Below, piece after piece: positions 34,920 to 47,177 of a DNA stretch of 64,000 nt. This stretch comes from Aliidongia dinghuensis. GTDB taxonomy: Bacteria; Pseudomonadota; Alphaproteobacteria; ATCC43930; CGMCC-115725. Position 1 is the first letter of the stretch, and each line of letters begins with the position of its first letter. The position numbers and the translations under genes are program-made. Location: the NCBI RefSeq assembly GCF_014643535.1, contig NZ_BMJQ01000014.1:62001-126000 (forward strand), written 5' to 3'. The notes under the pieces are model-generated. The model was not told where the DNA came from, made no database searches, and saw nothing but the letters and a program-made list of their open reading frames with translations.

Positions 34920-36125
34920 CTACATCTTGCACTCGGCCGCGTAGGCGTCGCCGTGCGCCTCGAAGATCTTGCCCATGGTCTTGAGCACGGGCTTGCCGTC
35001 GGCGCCCTTCACCACCTTGAGCGCGTACCAGTCTTCGATCGGATGCTGGTTCTGCCCGAACTTGAAGGCGCCGCGCACGGATTGGAAATCGGCCTGCCTC
35101 AGCGCTGCACGGAACGCGTCGGCCTTGGCGAGATCGCCGCCGACCGCGCGCAAGGCGCTCGCGACCAGCCGGGCGGTGTCGTAGCCCTGGGCCGCGTAAT
35201 AGGTCGGCGTGCGATGGAACTTCGCCTCGTAGGCGGCGACGAACGCCTTGCTCGCCGGATTGTCGAAGTCCGAGTTCCAGAAGGACGAGACCTGGACGCC
35301 CAGCGCCGCGTCGCCGACCGCGTCGAGCGTGCGCGCATCCATCGACGGCGAGGACACCACCATCGGGATCTTCTCCATGAGCCCGGCCTGGACATATTGC
35401 TTGAGGAACGTGATGCCGAGGCCGCCCGGTTCGAACTGGAACACGGCGTCCGGCTTGGCGTCGCGGATCTGCGCCAGCTCCGGCGCGAAATCGGTCTGGT
35501 CGAGCTTGGTATAAACCTCGCCCACCACCTGCCCCTTGTAGGCGCGCTTGAACCCGGCCAGCGCATCCTTGCCCGCCTGATAGTTGGGCGCCAGGATGAA
35601 CATCTTCTTGTAGCCGAGATTGTTCGCATCCTCGCCGGCCGACTCGTGCAGCGAATCGTTCTGCCACGGCACGACGAAATAGTTCTTGTGGCAGTCCTTG
35701 CCGGCGAAGTTGGACGGTGCAGCATTCGGCGAAATATAGAAAGCCCCGGCATCGAGGATGTCGGGCACCGTGGCGCCGGCGACGTTCGAGAAGATGATGC
35801 CGGTCATGAGCTTGATATGCTCGCTGCCAAGCATGCGCTGGGCGATGTCCTTGGCGTTGCCCGGCTTCAAGCCGTCGTCCGCGACCTCGACCGTGACCGG
35901 CACGCCGCCGAGCTTGCCGCCTTCCTGGTCGATCGCGAGCTGGAAACCGTCGCGCACCTCCTCACCCAGATAGCCGCCCGGGCCGGACAGGGTCGTAATC
36001 ATGCCGATCTTGACCGGATCGGCCGCCCACGCCTGAAACGCCCATATCTGACACGAGACTCCCATCGCCAGCGCGATCGCGCCGAGCGCCCGCTTGCCCG
36101 TCCCCGTCATCCCCCTCGCCGTCAT
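34920..36125 (-). CDS. ABC transporter substrate-binding protein (Liv/HAAT type)
   Basis: A protein of about 401 aa in the periplasmic binding protein family Peripla_BP_6. A Sec signal (KRALGAIALAMGVSCQIWAF, cleavage near AWAA-DPVK) is followed by the mature start VKIGMITTLSGPGGYLGEEV. Several in-frame starts exist (GTG 36161, ATG 36131, 36125 and 36110); 36125 is a compromise. The Liv family covers amino acids, urea, amides and aromatic acids, and the sequence alone does not settle the ligand. It is the first gene of the five-gene importer operon. Confidence 0.9.
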   Translation of the reverse strand: MTARGMTGTGKRALGAIALAMGVSCQIWAFQAWAADPVKIGMITTLSGPGGYLGEEVRDGFQLAIDQEGGKLGGVPVTVEVADDGLKPGNAKDIAQRMLGSEHIKLMTGIIFSNVAGATVPDILDAGAFYISPNAAPSNFAGKDCHKNYFVVPWQNDSLHESAGEDANNLGYKKMFILAPNYQAGKDALAGFKRAYKGQVVGEVYTKLDQTDFAPELAQIRDAKPDAVFQFEPGGLGITFLKQYVQAGLMEKIPMVVSSPSMDARTLDAVGDAALGVQVSSFWNSDFDNPASKAFVAAYEAKFHRTPTYYAAQGYDTARLVASALRAVGGDLAKADAFRAALRQADFQSVRGAFKFGQNQHPIEDWYALKVVKGADGKPVLKTMGKIFEAHGDAYAAECKM

Positions 36126-36344
36126 CCCCATGGCCCCTGTGCTTGTGTCCCGGGTTGGCACCCGGTTTCGTTACCGTCCAGCAGATCAAACTCGGCCGTC
36201 CGCCGCCAGCGAAAACGCGCGTGCCGGGTTACCGCTCCTGCCCGCCGACCGAATGGTCTCGCGCGCAACAGATGCGCCGCGGCCGGACTTGCGGCACGAT
36301 CCGGCCGCAATCCGCGAGCGACCGCCTGCAGAGGTGACGAAACC

Positions 36345-37661
36345 GTGCGACATGACATCATGCCGACCGTGGCCCCGGTACCGATCGGCCCAGTGCCGAT
36401 CGGCCATCCGCTCCGCCGATCGCTCAATGACGAGCTGCATGCGCGCCCCTTCACCATCGTCGAGGCGCCGGAGCATGTGCTGCACCTGGCGATCCTGTCC
36501 CGCCCCGGCGGTGGTGCCGAGGACCATCGGCGGCTTGCCCGGGTATGCGCCGGCTTCGGCGTGACGCCGCCCGAGGCCGGCAATCATTTCGCGCATGATT
36601 TCGGCCATTTCCGCCTGAAGTGGGAACGCCATACCGAGTTCGCGACCTATACGCTGTTCGCGGCCGGCAGCCGCGCGCTCACCGAGCCCGATCCGCTGCT
36701 GGCCCAGTTGCCGGCGGACTGGCTGGAGGCGCTCGGTAGCGATCTGCTCGTCGCTTGCCGCATCGCGGTCGAGCGGCGCGACGCGCCGTCGCTCCCGCAC
36801 GACGTCGTCGACCGCCTCGGCACCATGCCGCTCGCCGGCAACCGCGTGCTCGGCAACGGCGCCGAGGTCTGGACCGACTTCCGCATTCATGAAGACGGCC
36901 TCGCCCGCATCCTGCTGATCGACCTCGACTTGCGCGAGCGCCAGAGCGGGCGGCTGGTCCAGCGCCTGCTCGAAATCGAGACCTATCGCATGATGGCGCT
37001 CCTGGGCCTGCCCCACGCCCGTGCCGCGATGGGCACGATCCAGAGCCTGGGCGACGAGATTGCCCGGATCACGGAGGCGATGGCGCGCGAAGACGGTGCG
37101 GATGCGGATCGCGCGCTCCTGGCCCGGGTCATGGGGGTGGCCGCCCAGGTCGAGCAGTTGGCGGCGGCGAACGGCTATCGCCTGAGTGCGGCCGCGGCCT
37201 ATCACGCGCTTGTCGAAGCCCGGCTCGCCGAACTGCGCGAGAGTCGGATCGAGGGCCTGCCGACCTTGAGCGAATTCCTCGACCGCCGCCTTGCGCCGGC
37301 CATGGCGACCTGCCGCCACGCGGTCCAGCGCCAGGAGGCGCTGTCGCAGCGGCTCGCTCGTTCGGCCGAGCTGCTGCGCACGCGCGTCGACATCCAGCTC
37401 GAGGACCAGAACCGGGCCGTGCTGCAGTCGATGGATCGGCGGGCGCATTTGCAGCTGCGCTTGCAGGAAACGGTCGAGGGCCTGTCGGTCATCGCGATCA
37501 GCTATTACCTGATCGCGCTCATCGGCCATGTGCTGAGCGGCGTGGCCGCCGCCGGTATTGCCTTGCCGGCCGAGATCTTGGACGGCGCGCTGGTCCCCGT
37601 CGTGCTGTTCCTCGTCGCCCTCGCGGCGCACCGGGTCCGCCGCCGGCTTGCCCGCGACTGA
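36345..37661 (+). CDS. DUF3422 family protein
   Basis: A 438-aa protein of the DUF3422 family, frequent in alpha- and betaproteobacteria. HPLRRSLNDELHARPF and NHFAHDFGHFRLKWERHTEF are conserved blocks in the soluble N-terminal part. The C-terminus has a coiled region and two hydrophobic helices (about residues 383-428: VIAISYYLIALIGHVLSG and GALVPVVLFLVALAAH). It resembles a membrane-anchored protein with the anchor at the C-terminus. The GTG start has a GAGGTG ribosome-binding site; an ATG 5 codons later is possible. Function is unknown. Confidence 0.88.
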   Translation: MRHDIMPTVAPVPIGPVPIGHPLRRSLNDELHARPFTIVEAPEHVLHLAILSRPGGGAEDHRRLARVCAGFGVTPPEAGNHFAHDFGHFRLKWERHTEFATYTLFAAGSRALTEPDPLLAQLPADWLEALGSDLLVACRIAVERRDAPSLPHDVVDRLGTMPLAGNRVLGNGAEVWTDFRIHEDGLARILLIDLDLRERQSGRLVQRLLEIETYRMMALLGLPHARAAMGTIQSLGDEIARITEAMAREDGADADRALLARVMGVAAQVEQLAAANGYRLSAAAAYHALVEARLAELRESRIEGLPTLSEFLDRRLAPAMATCRHAVQRQEALSQRLARSAELLRTRVDIQLEDQNRAVLQSMDRRAHLQLRLQETVEGLSVIAISYYLIALIGHVLSGVAAAGIALPAEILDGALVPVVLFLVALAAHRVRRRLARD

Positions 37662-37701
37662 CCTTTATCGGCGGTCGAGCAGCGGCCCCAGGCCGAAGTA
37701 G

Positions 37702-37738
37702 GCCGCCAAAACTGACATCGAGCGTCAGCTTTGGCGGC
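37702..37738. terminator. Bidirectional hairpin between convergent genes
   Basis: GCCGCCAAA at 37702 pairs with TTTGGCGGC ending at 37738, and CTGAC/GTCAG extends the stem inside after one mismatch. It lies between the convergent stops of the DUF3422 and lipoprotein genes, so it probably terminates both transcripts. Confidence 0.6.
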
Positions 37739-37753
37739 AGCCCGTCAGATGCC

Positions 37754-38053
37754 TTACTGGTAGGGGTTAGGCGCGTAGTAACCCTGCGGCGGCGGCGGGG
37801 GTGGCGCGTAGTAAGTGGGCCGTTGCGGCGTCGTCGCAGCACCACCGACCGCACCGACCGCGCCGCCGATGAGCGCGCCGGTCGCAGCGCCACGGCCACC
37901 ACCGGCCGCGGCACCGAGCGCGGCACCGGCACCGGCGCCGAGCAAGCCGCCGCCGACGGCGCGCTGGCCTGGGTCGTAGGGGTCCGTGCATCCTGCGAGC
38001 CCCATCATCAGGGCCAGCGCAGCAGCACCGGGTATCAACAGCCGTTTCTTCAT
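37754..38053 (-). CDS. Glycine-zipper lipoprotein
   Basis: A 99-aa small lipoprotein. The signal peptide ends in a lipobox (LMMGLAGC, acylated Cys). Next comes a glycine-zipper region (GGLLGAGAGAALGAAAGGG and GALIGGAVGAVGGAA), which packs helices in outer-membrane proteins such as the SlyB and OmpA-associated families. The C-terminus is Pro/Tyr-rich (YYAPPPPPPQGYYAPNPYQ). The ATG of MKKRLLIPG is used; an in-frame TTG lies 5 codons upstream. It may stabilise the envelope. Confidence 0.85.
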   Translation of the reverse strand: MKKRLLIPGAAALALMMGLAGCTDPYDPGQRAVGGGLLGAGAGAALGAAAGGGRGAATGALIGGAVGAVGGAATTPQRPTYYAPPPPPPQGYYAPNPYQ

Positions 38054-38140
38054 CTTTCTCGTCTCCAACGGGGAAAATATCCCTCGTCAGAACGAACACG
38101 CCCTCGGCCCCGGCCGTTCCGCCAGGGTATCCGGGTGCAG

Positions 38141-38266
38141 CTAGAGCCGGATCGGAATGAGTGGGATCGCTTGGCGATCCACTCATTCCGTGAATCCGTC
38201 TCTAATCAAATAGTTAGAGCGCGATTCACGCATTGGCTGGTTCCAGCCAATGCGACCGCGCTCTAG
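38141..38266. repeat. Dispersed palindromic repeat, copy 2 (two hairpins, CTAGAG...CTCTAG ends)
   Basis: A 126-bp MITE/REP-like unit bounded by CTAGAG (38141) and CTCTAG (38266). Hairpin 1 pairs GGAATGAGTGG (38154-38164) with CCACTCATTCC (38179-38189). Hairpin 2 pairs TAGAGCGCG (38215) with CGCGCTCTA (ending 38265) and has a perfect inner stem CGCATTGGCTGG-TT-CCAGCCAATGCG. The 30 bp at 38221-38250 also occur at 12511-12540. Its right end supplies the stop codon of the neighbouring dehydrogenase. Confidence 0.85.
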
Positions 38267-39234
38267 GCGAGCCGGTTCGGCACGGGCTCGCCCGCGAACG
38301 CCGCCGTAATGCCATGGGCCAAGAGGCGCGCCATGGCGACGCGCGTCTCGAGCGTCGAACTGCCGATGTGCGGCAATGAAAATACATTCGGCAGCGTGCG
38401 ATAGGCGGGCGCGATGTTCGGCTCGCCCTCGAACACGTCGAGGCCAGCCGCGAAGATGCGGCCGGATTCGAGCGCCGGGATCAGCGCCTGGTCGTCGATC
38501 ACCTCGCCGCGCGCAATGTTGACGATGATCGCGCCCGGCGGCAGCCGCGCGATCCGTGCCGCGTCGATCAGATGTCGCGTCTCCGGGCTCGACGGGCAGG
38601 CGACGCACAGGAAGTCGCTCTCGACCAAGAGCGTGTCGAGCGTCGGGTGGTAGAGTGCGCCAGCTTCGTGCTCGGGGGAGAGCCGGCTGCGGTTATGGTA
38701 GTGCACCACCATGTCGAAGCCGCGGGCGCGCTTGGCAACGGCCCGGCCGATGCGCCCCATGCCGAGGATGCCGAGCCGCGCGCCGTGCACGTCGCGGCCC
38801 AGGAGCTGCAGCGCCGTCCAGCCGGTCCAGGCACCGCTGCGCACGAGCGCCTGGCTCTCGACGACGCGCCGGGCGGCGCCCAGCATCAGGAGCAGCGCGG
38901 TATCGGCGCAGGCATCGCTCAGCACGTCGGGCGTATAGAGCACGGTCAAGCCGCGCTCGCGCGCCGCCGGCGTGTCGATGTGTTCGTGGCCGACCGAATA
39001 TGTGGCCAGCAGGCGCACGCTCGCCGGCAGGCGCGCGATCGTCGCCGCGTCGAGCCGGTCCGTCGCGGTCACGACCAGCGCCTCGGCGCCGGCCGAATCC
39101 GCGACCAGTTCGTCGGCCGTCAGCGTCCGGCCATGGGCGTTGAAGCGCGCGTCGAACCGCTCGGAAAACTGCGCCTTGGCCTCGTCCGGCAATAGGCACG
39201 CGACGAAGACGCGTGTGCTTGAAAACGCCGTCAT
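38263..39234 (-). CDS. D-2-hydroxyacid dehydrogenase (glyoxylate/hydroxypyruvate reductase type)
   Basis: A 323-aa NAD(P)H-dependent dehydrogenase that interconverts 2-oxo acids and D-2-hydroxy acids. The cofactor motif is RLGILGMGRIGRAVAKRARG. The catalytic Arg, Glu and His lie in IVNIARGEVIDD, GLDVFEGEPN and LPHIGSSTLETR. It is closest in appearance to GhrB/GyaR reductases; substrate preference cannot be fixed. The stop codon (TAG) is formed by the terminal CTCTAG of the palindromic repeat. Confidence 0.93.
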   Translation of the reverse strand: MTAFSSTRVFVACLLPDEAKAQFSERFDARFNAHGRTLTADELVADSAGAEALVVTATDRLDAATIARLPASVRLLATYSVGHEHIDTPAARERGLTVLYTPDVLSDACADTALLLMLGAARRVVESQALVRSGAWTGWTALQLLGRDVHGARLGILGMGRIGRAVAKRARGFDMVVHYHNRSRLSPEHEAGALYHPTLDTLLVESDFLCVACPSSPETRHLIDAARIARLPPGAIIVNIARGEVIDDQALIPALESGRIFAAGLDVFEGEPNIAPAYRTLPNVFSLPHIGSSTLETRVAMARLLAHGITAAFAGEPVPNRLA

Positions 39235-39252
39235 GGGCCCCTCCTCGCGCCG

Positions 39253-40159
39253 TCAGGAAAAGATTTCCGGGGCCGCGACCACGACGTCGCGGCCGTTGCG
39301 CTTGGCAGCATAGAGCGCCTTGTCGGCCAGTTCGACCAGATCGGCGGCCGCGCGCCCGCGGTCGGGGATCATGCCAGCGAGGCCGACGCTGATGGTGAGG
39401 CAGCCGGCGGCCGGCGCGAACCGATGCTCGATCCGTTCCTCGGCAAGCGCCAGGCGCAGGCTTTCGGCCAGCATGTGGGCGCCGGCGCGATCGGTCTCAG
39501 GCAGGATGCAGGCGAATTCCTCGCCGCCATAGCGCGCGACATAGTCGCCCGGCCGGTTGAGCGCACGGCTGATGAGTGTCGCGACCCGGCGCAGGCAGAC
39601 ATCGCCCGCCGGATGGCCGTAATTGTCGTTGAAGCTCTTGAAATGGTCGACGTCGATCAGCAGCAGCGACAGCATGCGGCCGGTCCGCCAGCCGCGCTGC
39701 CACTCGCGCTCCAGCGTCCCGTCGAAGCCCCGCCGGTTCGGAATGCCGCAGAGGCCGTCGGTCAGCGCCAGCTGGGCCAGCGTGTCGCGATGGCGCTTCA
39801 GCTCCAGATGGTTGCGCGCGCGGATGCGGGCGATGTCGAAATTGACCGGCTTCGCCCAGTAATCGGCGGCGCCCATTTCGAGCCCGATCTTCTCGTCGGC
39901 CTGCTGGTCCTTGCCCGTCAGGAACACGACCGGCGTCTGGCTCAGCCGCTCATCCTCCTTCAAGCGATCCAGCACGTCATAGCCGCTCATGCCCGGCATC
40001 ATCACGTCGAGGATGATGAGGTCCGGCACCTCGCGGGACGCGATGCGCAGCGCATCCTCCCCGTTCATCGCGAACAGCACCCGGTAATGGCCATGGAACG
40101 CGCGATGGAGCCGCTTCAGGCTGAAGGGCTCGTCGTCGACGATCAGGATCGTCTGTGCC

Positions 40160-40167
<8 letters not shown>
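39253..40167 (-). CDS. Response regulator with GGDEF domain (diguanylate cyclase)
   Basis: A 304-aa PleD/WspR-like protein. The receiver (residues 1-120) has ILIVDDEPF and LIILDVMMPGMSG. The GGDEF domain (residues about 135-295) has VDHFKSFNDNYGHPAGD and the intact active site RYGGEEFACILPE, so c-di-GMP synthesis from two GTP is expected on phosphorylation. Its start overlaps the end of the hybrid kinase gene by 8 bp, and that kinase, with its own Hpt domain, is the probable activator. Confidence 0.94.
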
Positions 40168-42865
<2,698 letters not shown>

Positions 42866-43209
42866 GAGAGCGCCGGCCCTTCGCAGCAGCGCGCCACGCA
42901 GACGCTGCCGCCCATGAAACGCCTCGGGCCGGGGTTGCGACGCCTACCGATCATGCTCCCCGTCCTCCATCCTCATCGGGCCAAAGGGCGCCGTTGCAAA
43001 ATCCGCGCACGGAACTCGGTCGGCTCTTCGGTCTCGACGACCAAGGATTACCCAATATCCGATTCCATGCCCGCTCGGTAAGCACCAACAATGCCGAGTA
43101 AAGCGCAAAGCTGGGTCCTCAGGGCTTTGGTCGGCATCGGCTCTTTCGCAATCGCCGCCGACGTGACATGAAGGGCGCCACCCGACTCGGTGGAAATGGA
43201 ATCGTCGAA
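42866..43209. other. Intergenic region, nothing recognised
   Basis: About 344 bp between the divergent hybrid kinase and racemase-family genes. It must carry both promoters. I see no strong palindrome, RNA gene or coding sequence. Confidence 0.4.
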
Positions 43210-43848
43210 ATGCGCATCGCCTTGATCCATGCCCTTCGCCATTCGATCGCGCCGATCGAGGCCGCGTTCGCGCGGCTCTGGCCCGAGGCCCAGTTGCAGA
43301 ACCTGCTCGACGACCGCCTGTCGGCCGATCTGGCGCGCGACGGCCGCCTCACGCCGGCCATGACCGAGCGGTTCCTCACGCTCTCGCGCTACGCGGCCGG
43401 CGCCGGCGCGGACGGGCTGCTGTTCACCTGCTCGGCGTTCGGCCCCTGCATCGAGGCCTCGGCCGCGGCACTTGCCCCCTTGCCCGTGCTGAAGCCGAAC
43501 GAGGCGATGATCGCGGATGCCGTCGCCGCCGGCCGGCGCATCGGGCTGCTCGCCACCTTCCCACCGACGCTCGTCTCGATGCCGCCGGAATTCCCGGCCG
43601 GTGTCACCGTGGTGCCGAAACTGATCGACGGCGCGCTCGCGGCACTCGATGCCGGCGACGGCGCCGAGCACGATCGCCTGGCGGCGCAAGCCGCGCGCGA
43701 TCTCATGGATTGCGACGTCATCGCACTCGCCCAGTTCAGCCTCGCCCGCGCCGCCGACGCGGTCGCCGCCGCCACCGGCAAGCGGGTGCTCACCACGCCT
43801 GACTGTGCGGTCCTGGAACTGCGCCGCCGCCTGGAAGGGCGGACCTGA
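43210..43848 (+). CDS. Aspartate/glutamate racemase family protein
   Basis: A 212-aa protein of the Asp/Glu/hydantoin racemase and maleate isomerase superfamily. One catalytic Cys is visible in GLLFTCSAFGPCIEA; the position expected to hold the second has LAQFSLARAAD with no Cys, so racemase activity is uncertain. RIALIHALRHSIAPIEAAF is the N-terminal strand. The start is the ATG of MRIALIHAL; an in-frame ATG lies 14 codons upstream. The substrate is unknown, as neighbouring genes give no clue. Confidence 0.8.
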   Translation: MRIALIHALRHSIAPIEAAFARLWPEAQLQNLLDDRLSADLARDGRLTPAMTERFLTLSRYAAGAGADGLLFTCSAFGPCIEASAAALAPLPVLKPNEAMIADAVAAGRRIGLLATFPPTLVSMPPEFPAGVTVVPKLIDGALAALDAGDGAEHDRLAAQAARDLMDCDVIALAQFSLARAADAVAAATGKRVLTTPDCAVLELRRRLEGRT

Positions 43849-43936
43849 GCCGACCCGGCTCCCGCCACAACCTGATATCGTCACAAAATCAAAATAAAAT
43901 CTGTCTATAAGACCGCTTTTGTGACCGGAAGAAGCG

Positions 43937-46279
43937 GTGCTTCCCGCACGGATATCCAGGGCGCTGTGGTGGAGCGAATTGATCAGGCACGGTCGCGGGG
44001 CACGTTTGCACATTGACGATCGCCGCGCCGGCCGGCTTGCGGTCCTTCTCTCCGTCCTGATCCTCTGCTCGTGCCAGCGGCCCGACGGGGCCGCACCGAC
44101 GGAATCCCTTTCTGTGCCGTCGGTTGCCGACGCATCGGCCAAGCCCCAACCGCTCGAGCCGCCCGAACCCTTGGGCCTGCCAACCGCACAGAAAAGCGCC
44201 GCGCTCGTCCATCCCGGCACCGACGCCCCGGTGCGGCCGGTCGCCGGCGCCAGGTCCGGGGCGGTCGTGACCGCGGGCGACGACGTTTCGCTCAATTTCG
44301 TCGACACCGACCTACATGACGTCATGCGCTCGGTCCTGGGTGACCTCCTGGGCCTGAGCTACGTGGTCGACCCCAAGCTGCAGGCCAACATCACGGTCCA
44401 GACGACGCGGCCGCTGCATCGCGACCAGGTGCTGCCGGCGCTGCAGGGCATCCTGCGCGCCGACGGCTTCGGCCTGGTCGAGACGGCCGGGGTCTACCGG
44501 GTCGTGCCGATCGACGACCTTGCCCGTCATCCGGCCTCGACCAGCGTCGCCGGGCAGCCGGTCGCACCGGGCGCCGTCGCCACGCAGGTCGTGCCGCTGA
44601 AATACATCTCCGCGGCGAGCCTGCGCCAGACGATCGACGCGATCCTGCCCAAGGGTGTCTCGGTCCAGACCGACAGCGCGCGCAACCTTCTGATCCTGAC
44701 CGGCACCGGCGCCGATGTGGCACCCATCCTGGATCTGGTGCGCAGCTTCGACGTCGACTGGCTCGCCGCCATGTCCTTCGCGATCTATCCGGTCGAGACC
44801 AGCTCGCCGCGCGCCGTGGTCGCCGATCTCGACACCGTGTTCGGCACGCGCGGCACCGGGCCGCTCGCCGGTGCGCTGCGCTTCGAGCCGCTCGACCGGC
44901 TGAACGCCGTCCTGGTGGTGGCGCCCCAGGCGAAGTATCTCGAGGAAGCCCGGCGCTGGGTCGAGCGCTTCGACCGGGGTGACGACGAGAGCACGCCGCG
45001 GCTGTTCCAATATCATGTGCAGAACACCCGCGCGGCCGATCTCGCCCGGGTGATCTCCCAGGTATTCGGTACCGGCACGGCGGCGTCTCAGACGACGGCG
45101 CAGATCGCGCCCGGCGCCAATGCCGTGCCGCTCGCCGGCGGCACCGGCGCGCTGGGATCGGTCGGCACGACACAGACCGGCAATGGCGGACAGCTCGGCA
45201 ACGGGCAGCTCGGCAGCCAGACCAGCAGCGGACAGATCACGCTCGGCAACGCGACCACGCCCGGCACACAGACGCTCACGCCGACGACGTCGTCGTCCGA
45301 GCCGGATGATGCGCTCGCGACCGGCCTCAAGCAGGCGCTTGGCGCCGAAGCGGAAGCGAGCGGCCCGAGCCTGCCGCGGCTCAAGGTCGTCGCCGATGAC
45401 AAGAACAACATCCTGCTGGTCTACGCCCGGCCGCGCGACTACCGCATGCTGGAGGAAACGCTGCAGCGCCTCGACGTCGTGCCGCTGCAGGTGCTGATCG
45501 AGGCAACCATCGCCGAAGTGACGCTCAACAACGACCTGAAGTACGGCCTGCAATGGTTCTTCACCAAGGGCGCCGGCCGCTTCAGCCTGTCGCAGGGCAC
45601 CACCTTCAGCAATACGTCGGCCGACGTCACTGGCTCGATACCGGGGTTCAACTACGTGCTGGGCGGCACCAACACCAAGGTGGTGCTGAGCGCGCTGTCC
45701 GACATCACGCACGTGAACGTGGTCTCTTCGCCCGAGCTCTTGGTGCTCGACCATCGCACCGCGGCGCTGCAGGTCGGCGACCAGGTGCCGGTCATCAACC
45801 AGACCTCGCAGAGCACGCTCACGAGCAATGCCGCGGTCATCCAGAACATCGAATACGTCAACACCGGCGTCGTGCTGCAGGTGACGCCGCGCGTCAACAA
45901 GACCGGCATCGTGACGCTCGACATCGACCAGTCGGTGAGCGACGTCGCCAAGACCACCTCATCCGGCATCGACTCTCCAACCATAACCCAGCGCCGGATC
46001 GTGACCTCCGCCGTGGTCAAGGACGGCGCCACGATCGCGCTCGGCGGCCTCATCTTGAGCAACAAGAACGTCGGCAGCTCGGGCATCCCCCTCCTTTCCG
46101 ATATCCCCGTCTTGGGCGCGCTGTTCGGCACCCAGACGCGCAACGACGACCGGACCGAGCTCTTGATCCTGCTGACGCCGCGCATCATCCGCGACAGCGA
46201 CGAGGCGCGCGAGGTGACCGAGGAGCTGCGCAACCGCCTCGAGGCGATCAAGCCTGCCCTCGCCGACAAGCGCTCCTGA
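43937..46279 (+). CDS. gspD: Type II secretion system secretin GspD
   Basis: A 780-aa outer-membrane secretin. A hydrophobic signal ending VLILCSC looks like a lipobox, so it may be a self-piloting lipoprotein. N0-N3 domains fill the first 500 residues (LNFVDTDLHDVMRSVLGDLL; ARNLLILTGTGADVAPILDL). N3 is interrupted by a Gly/Thr/Ser/Gln-rich insertion at about 390-455. The secretin core follows, with VVSSPELLVLDHRTAALQVG, VPVINQT and GLILSNKNVGSSGIPLLSDI. The GTG at 43937 or a TTG at 43979 behind GGTGGAG are possible starts. It is cotranscribed with gspK and convergent with the other gsp genes. Confidence 0.93.
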   Translation: MLPARISRALWWSELIRHGRGARLHIDDRRAGRLAVLLSVLILCSCQRPDGAAPTESLSVPSVADASAKPQPLEPPEPLGLPTAQKSAALVHPGTDAPVRPVAGARSGAVVTAGDDVSLNFVDTDLHDVMRSVLGDLLGLSYVVDPKLQANITVQTTRPLHRDQVLPALQGILRADGFGLVETAGVYRVVPIDDLARHPASTSVAGQPVAPGAVATQVVPLKYISAASLRQTIDAILPKGVSVQTDSARNLLILTGTGADVAPILDLVRSFDVDWLAAMSFAIYPVETSSPRAVVADLDTVFGTRGTGPLAGALRFEPLDRLNAVLVVAPQAKYLEEARRWVERFDRGDDESTPRLFQYHVQNTRAADLARVISQVFGTGTAASQTTAQIAPGANAVPLAGGTGALGSVGTTQTGNGGQLGNGQLGSQTSSGQITLGNATTPGTQTLTPTTSSSEPDDALATGLKQALGAEAEASGPSLPRLKVVADDKNNILLVYARPRDYRMLEETLQRLDVVPLQVLIEATIAEVTLNNDLKYGLQWFFTKGAGRFSLSQGTTFSNTSADVTGSIPGFNYVLGGTNTKVVLSALSDITHVNVVSSPELLVLDHRTAALQVGDQVPVINQTSQSTLTSNAAVIQNIEYVNTGVVLQVTPRVNKTGIVTLDIDQSVSDVAKTTSSGIDSPTITQRRIVTSAVVKDGATIALGGLILSNKNVGSSGIPLLSDIPVLGALFGTQTRNDDRTELLILLTPRIIRDSDEAREVTEELRNRLEAIKPALADKRS

Positions 46280-46280
46280 C

Positions 46281-47177
46281 GTGGTGCGCCGACGGGCGGC
46301 GGCAGGACGTGCCTCTGGCGAAAGGGGCTTCGCGCTCATCAGCGTCCTCGCCGTGCTCGCGATCCTGGCCGTGCTGGTCGGCGGCTTCGCGCTCGCGAGC
46401 CGGCGCTCGCTGGAGCTAAGCCGCAACGCGGTCGCCGCCGCGACCGCCCGCGCCCGGGCCGAGGCCGGCATCTCGCTAGCGCTCGCCCATCTGCTCGATC
46501 CCGATGCGACGCAACGCTGGAACGCCGACGGCCGCGCGCATGCCGTGCGCTTCGACGGCGCCACCATCACCGTCACCATCCAAGACGAGGCCGGCAAGAT
46601 CGACCTCAACTGGGCGCCGCTCGAGCTCATCGCCGGACTGCTCGCCGAAGTGGGCGTCCCGACCGACGCCGCGCAGTCGATCCTCGACGCGATCGACGCG
46701 CGTCGCAAGGCCGGGACCCTGCCCGAGGCGCCGCCGGGCGACCGCGCCGGCGCGGCCCTCCTCGGCGGGCCGCGGCTCCGCGACCTGGCAGGGGCACCAT
46801 TCCGGCTGGTCGAGGAACTGAAGTCCGTGCCGGGTGTCAGCCAGGACCTCTACGACCGGCTGCGACCGGCCGTCACGGTCTATTCCGAGAGCCGGCACAT
46901 CGACCCGGCGAGCGCGCCGCGATTGGTGCTGCTGGCATTGCCCGACATGACGCCGGTCTCGGCGGACGCCATCCTGGCGGCGCGCCCAGCGACGGGCGGC
47001 CAGCCGCGACCGGACCTGCCGGCGGCGGCGCGGGCCTTCATCGGCGGCGGCGATCCGCGCGCGGTAACGATCACCGCGACCGTCGATCACCTGACCCGCC
47101 GCGCCGTGGTGTCGCTGACCGGCCGGGCGAACCAGCCGTACCAGATCCTTGAATGGCGGCAGGATTTCGGCAGCTAA
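46281..47177 (+). CDS. gspK: Type II secretion minor pseudopilin GspK
   Basis: A 298-aa pseudopilin that caps the pseudopilus tip with GspI and GspJ. The prepilin cleavage site is ERG-FALISVLAVLAILAVL. Unlike other pseudopilins it lacks Glu at +5, as is typical for GspK. VTIQDEAGKIDLNWAPLELI and ELKSVPGVSQDLYDRLRP are characteristic of the large GspK head domain. The GTG start lies 1 bp after the gspD stop. Its end overlaps the convergent gspC-like gene by 4 bp. Confidence 0.93.
   Translation: MVRRRAAAGRASGERGFALISVLAVLAILAVLVGGFALASRRSLELSRNAVAAATARARAEAGISLALAHLLDPDATQRWNADGRAHAVRFDGATITVTIQDEAGKIDLNWAPLELIAGLLAEVGVPTDAAQSILDAIDARRKAGTLPEAPPGDRAGAALLGGPRLRDLAGAPFRLVEELKSVPGVSQDLYDRLRPAVTVYSESRHIDPASAPRLVLLALPDMTPVSADAILAARPATGGQPRPDLPAAARAFIGGGDPRAVTITATVDHLTRRAVVSLTGRANQPYQILEWRQDFGS

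Noticed and set aside
34614-36344. Very long open frame on the plus strand upstream of DUF3422
   Set aside because: It lies antisense to livH and the binding protein and shows no domain before the DUF3422 start; it is a shadow of GC-rich codon bias.
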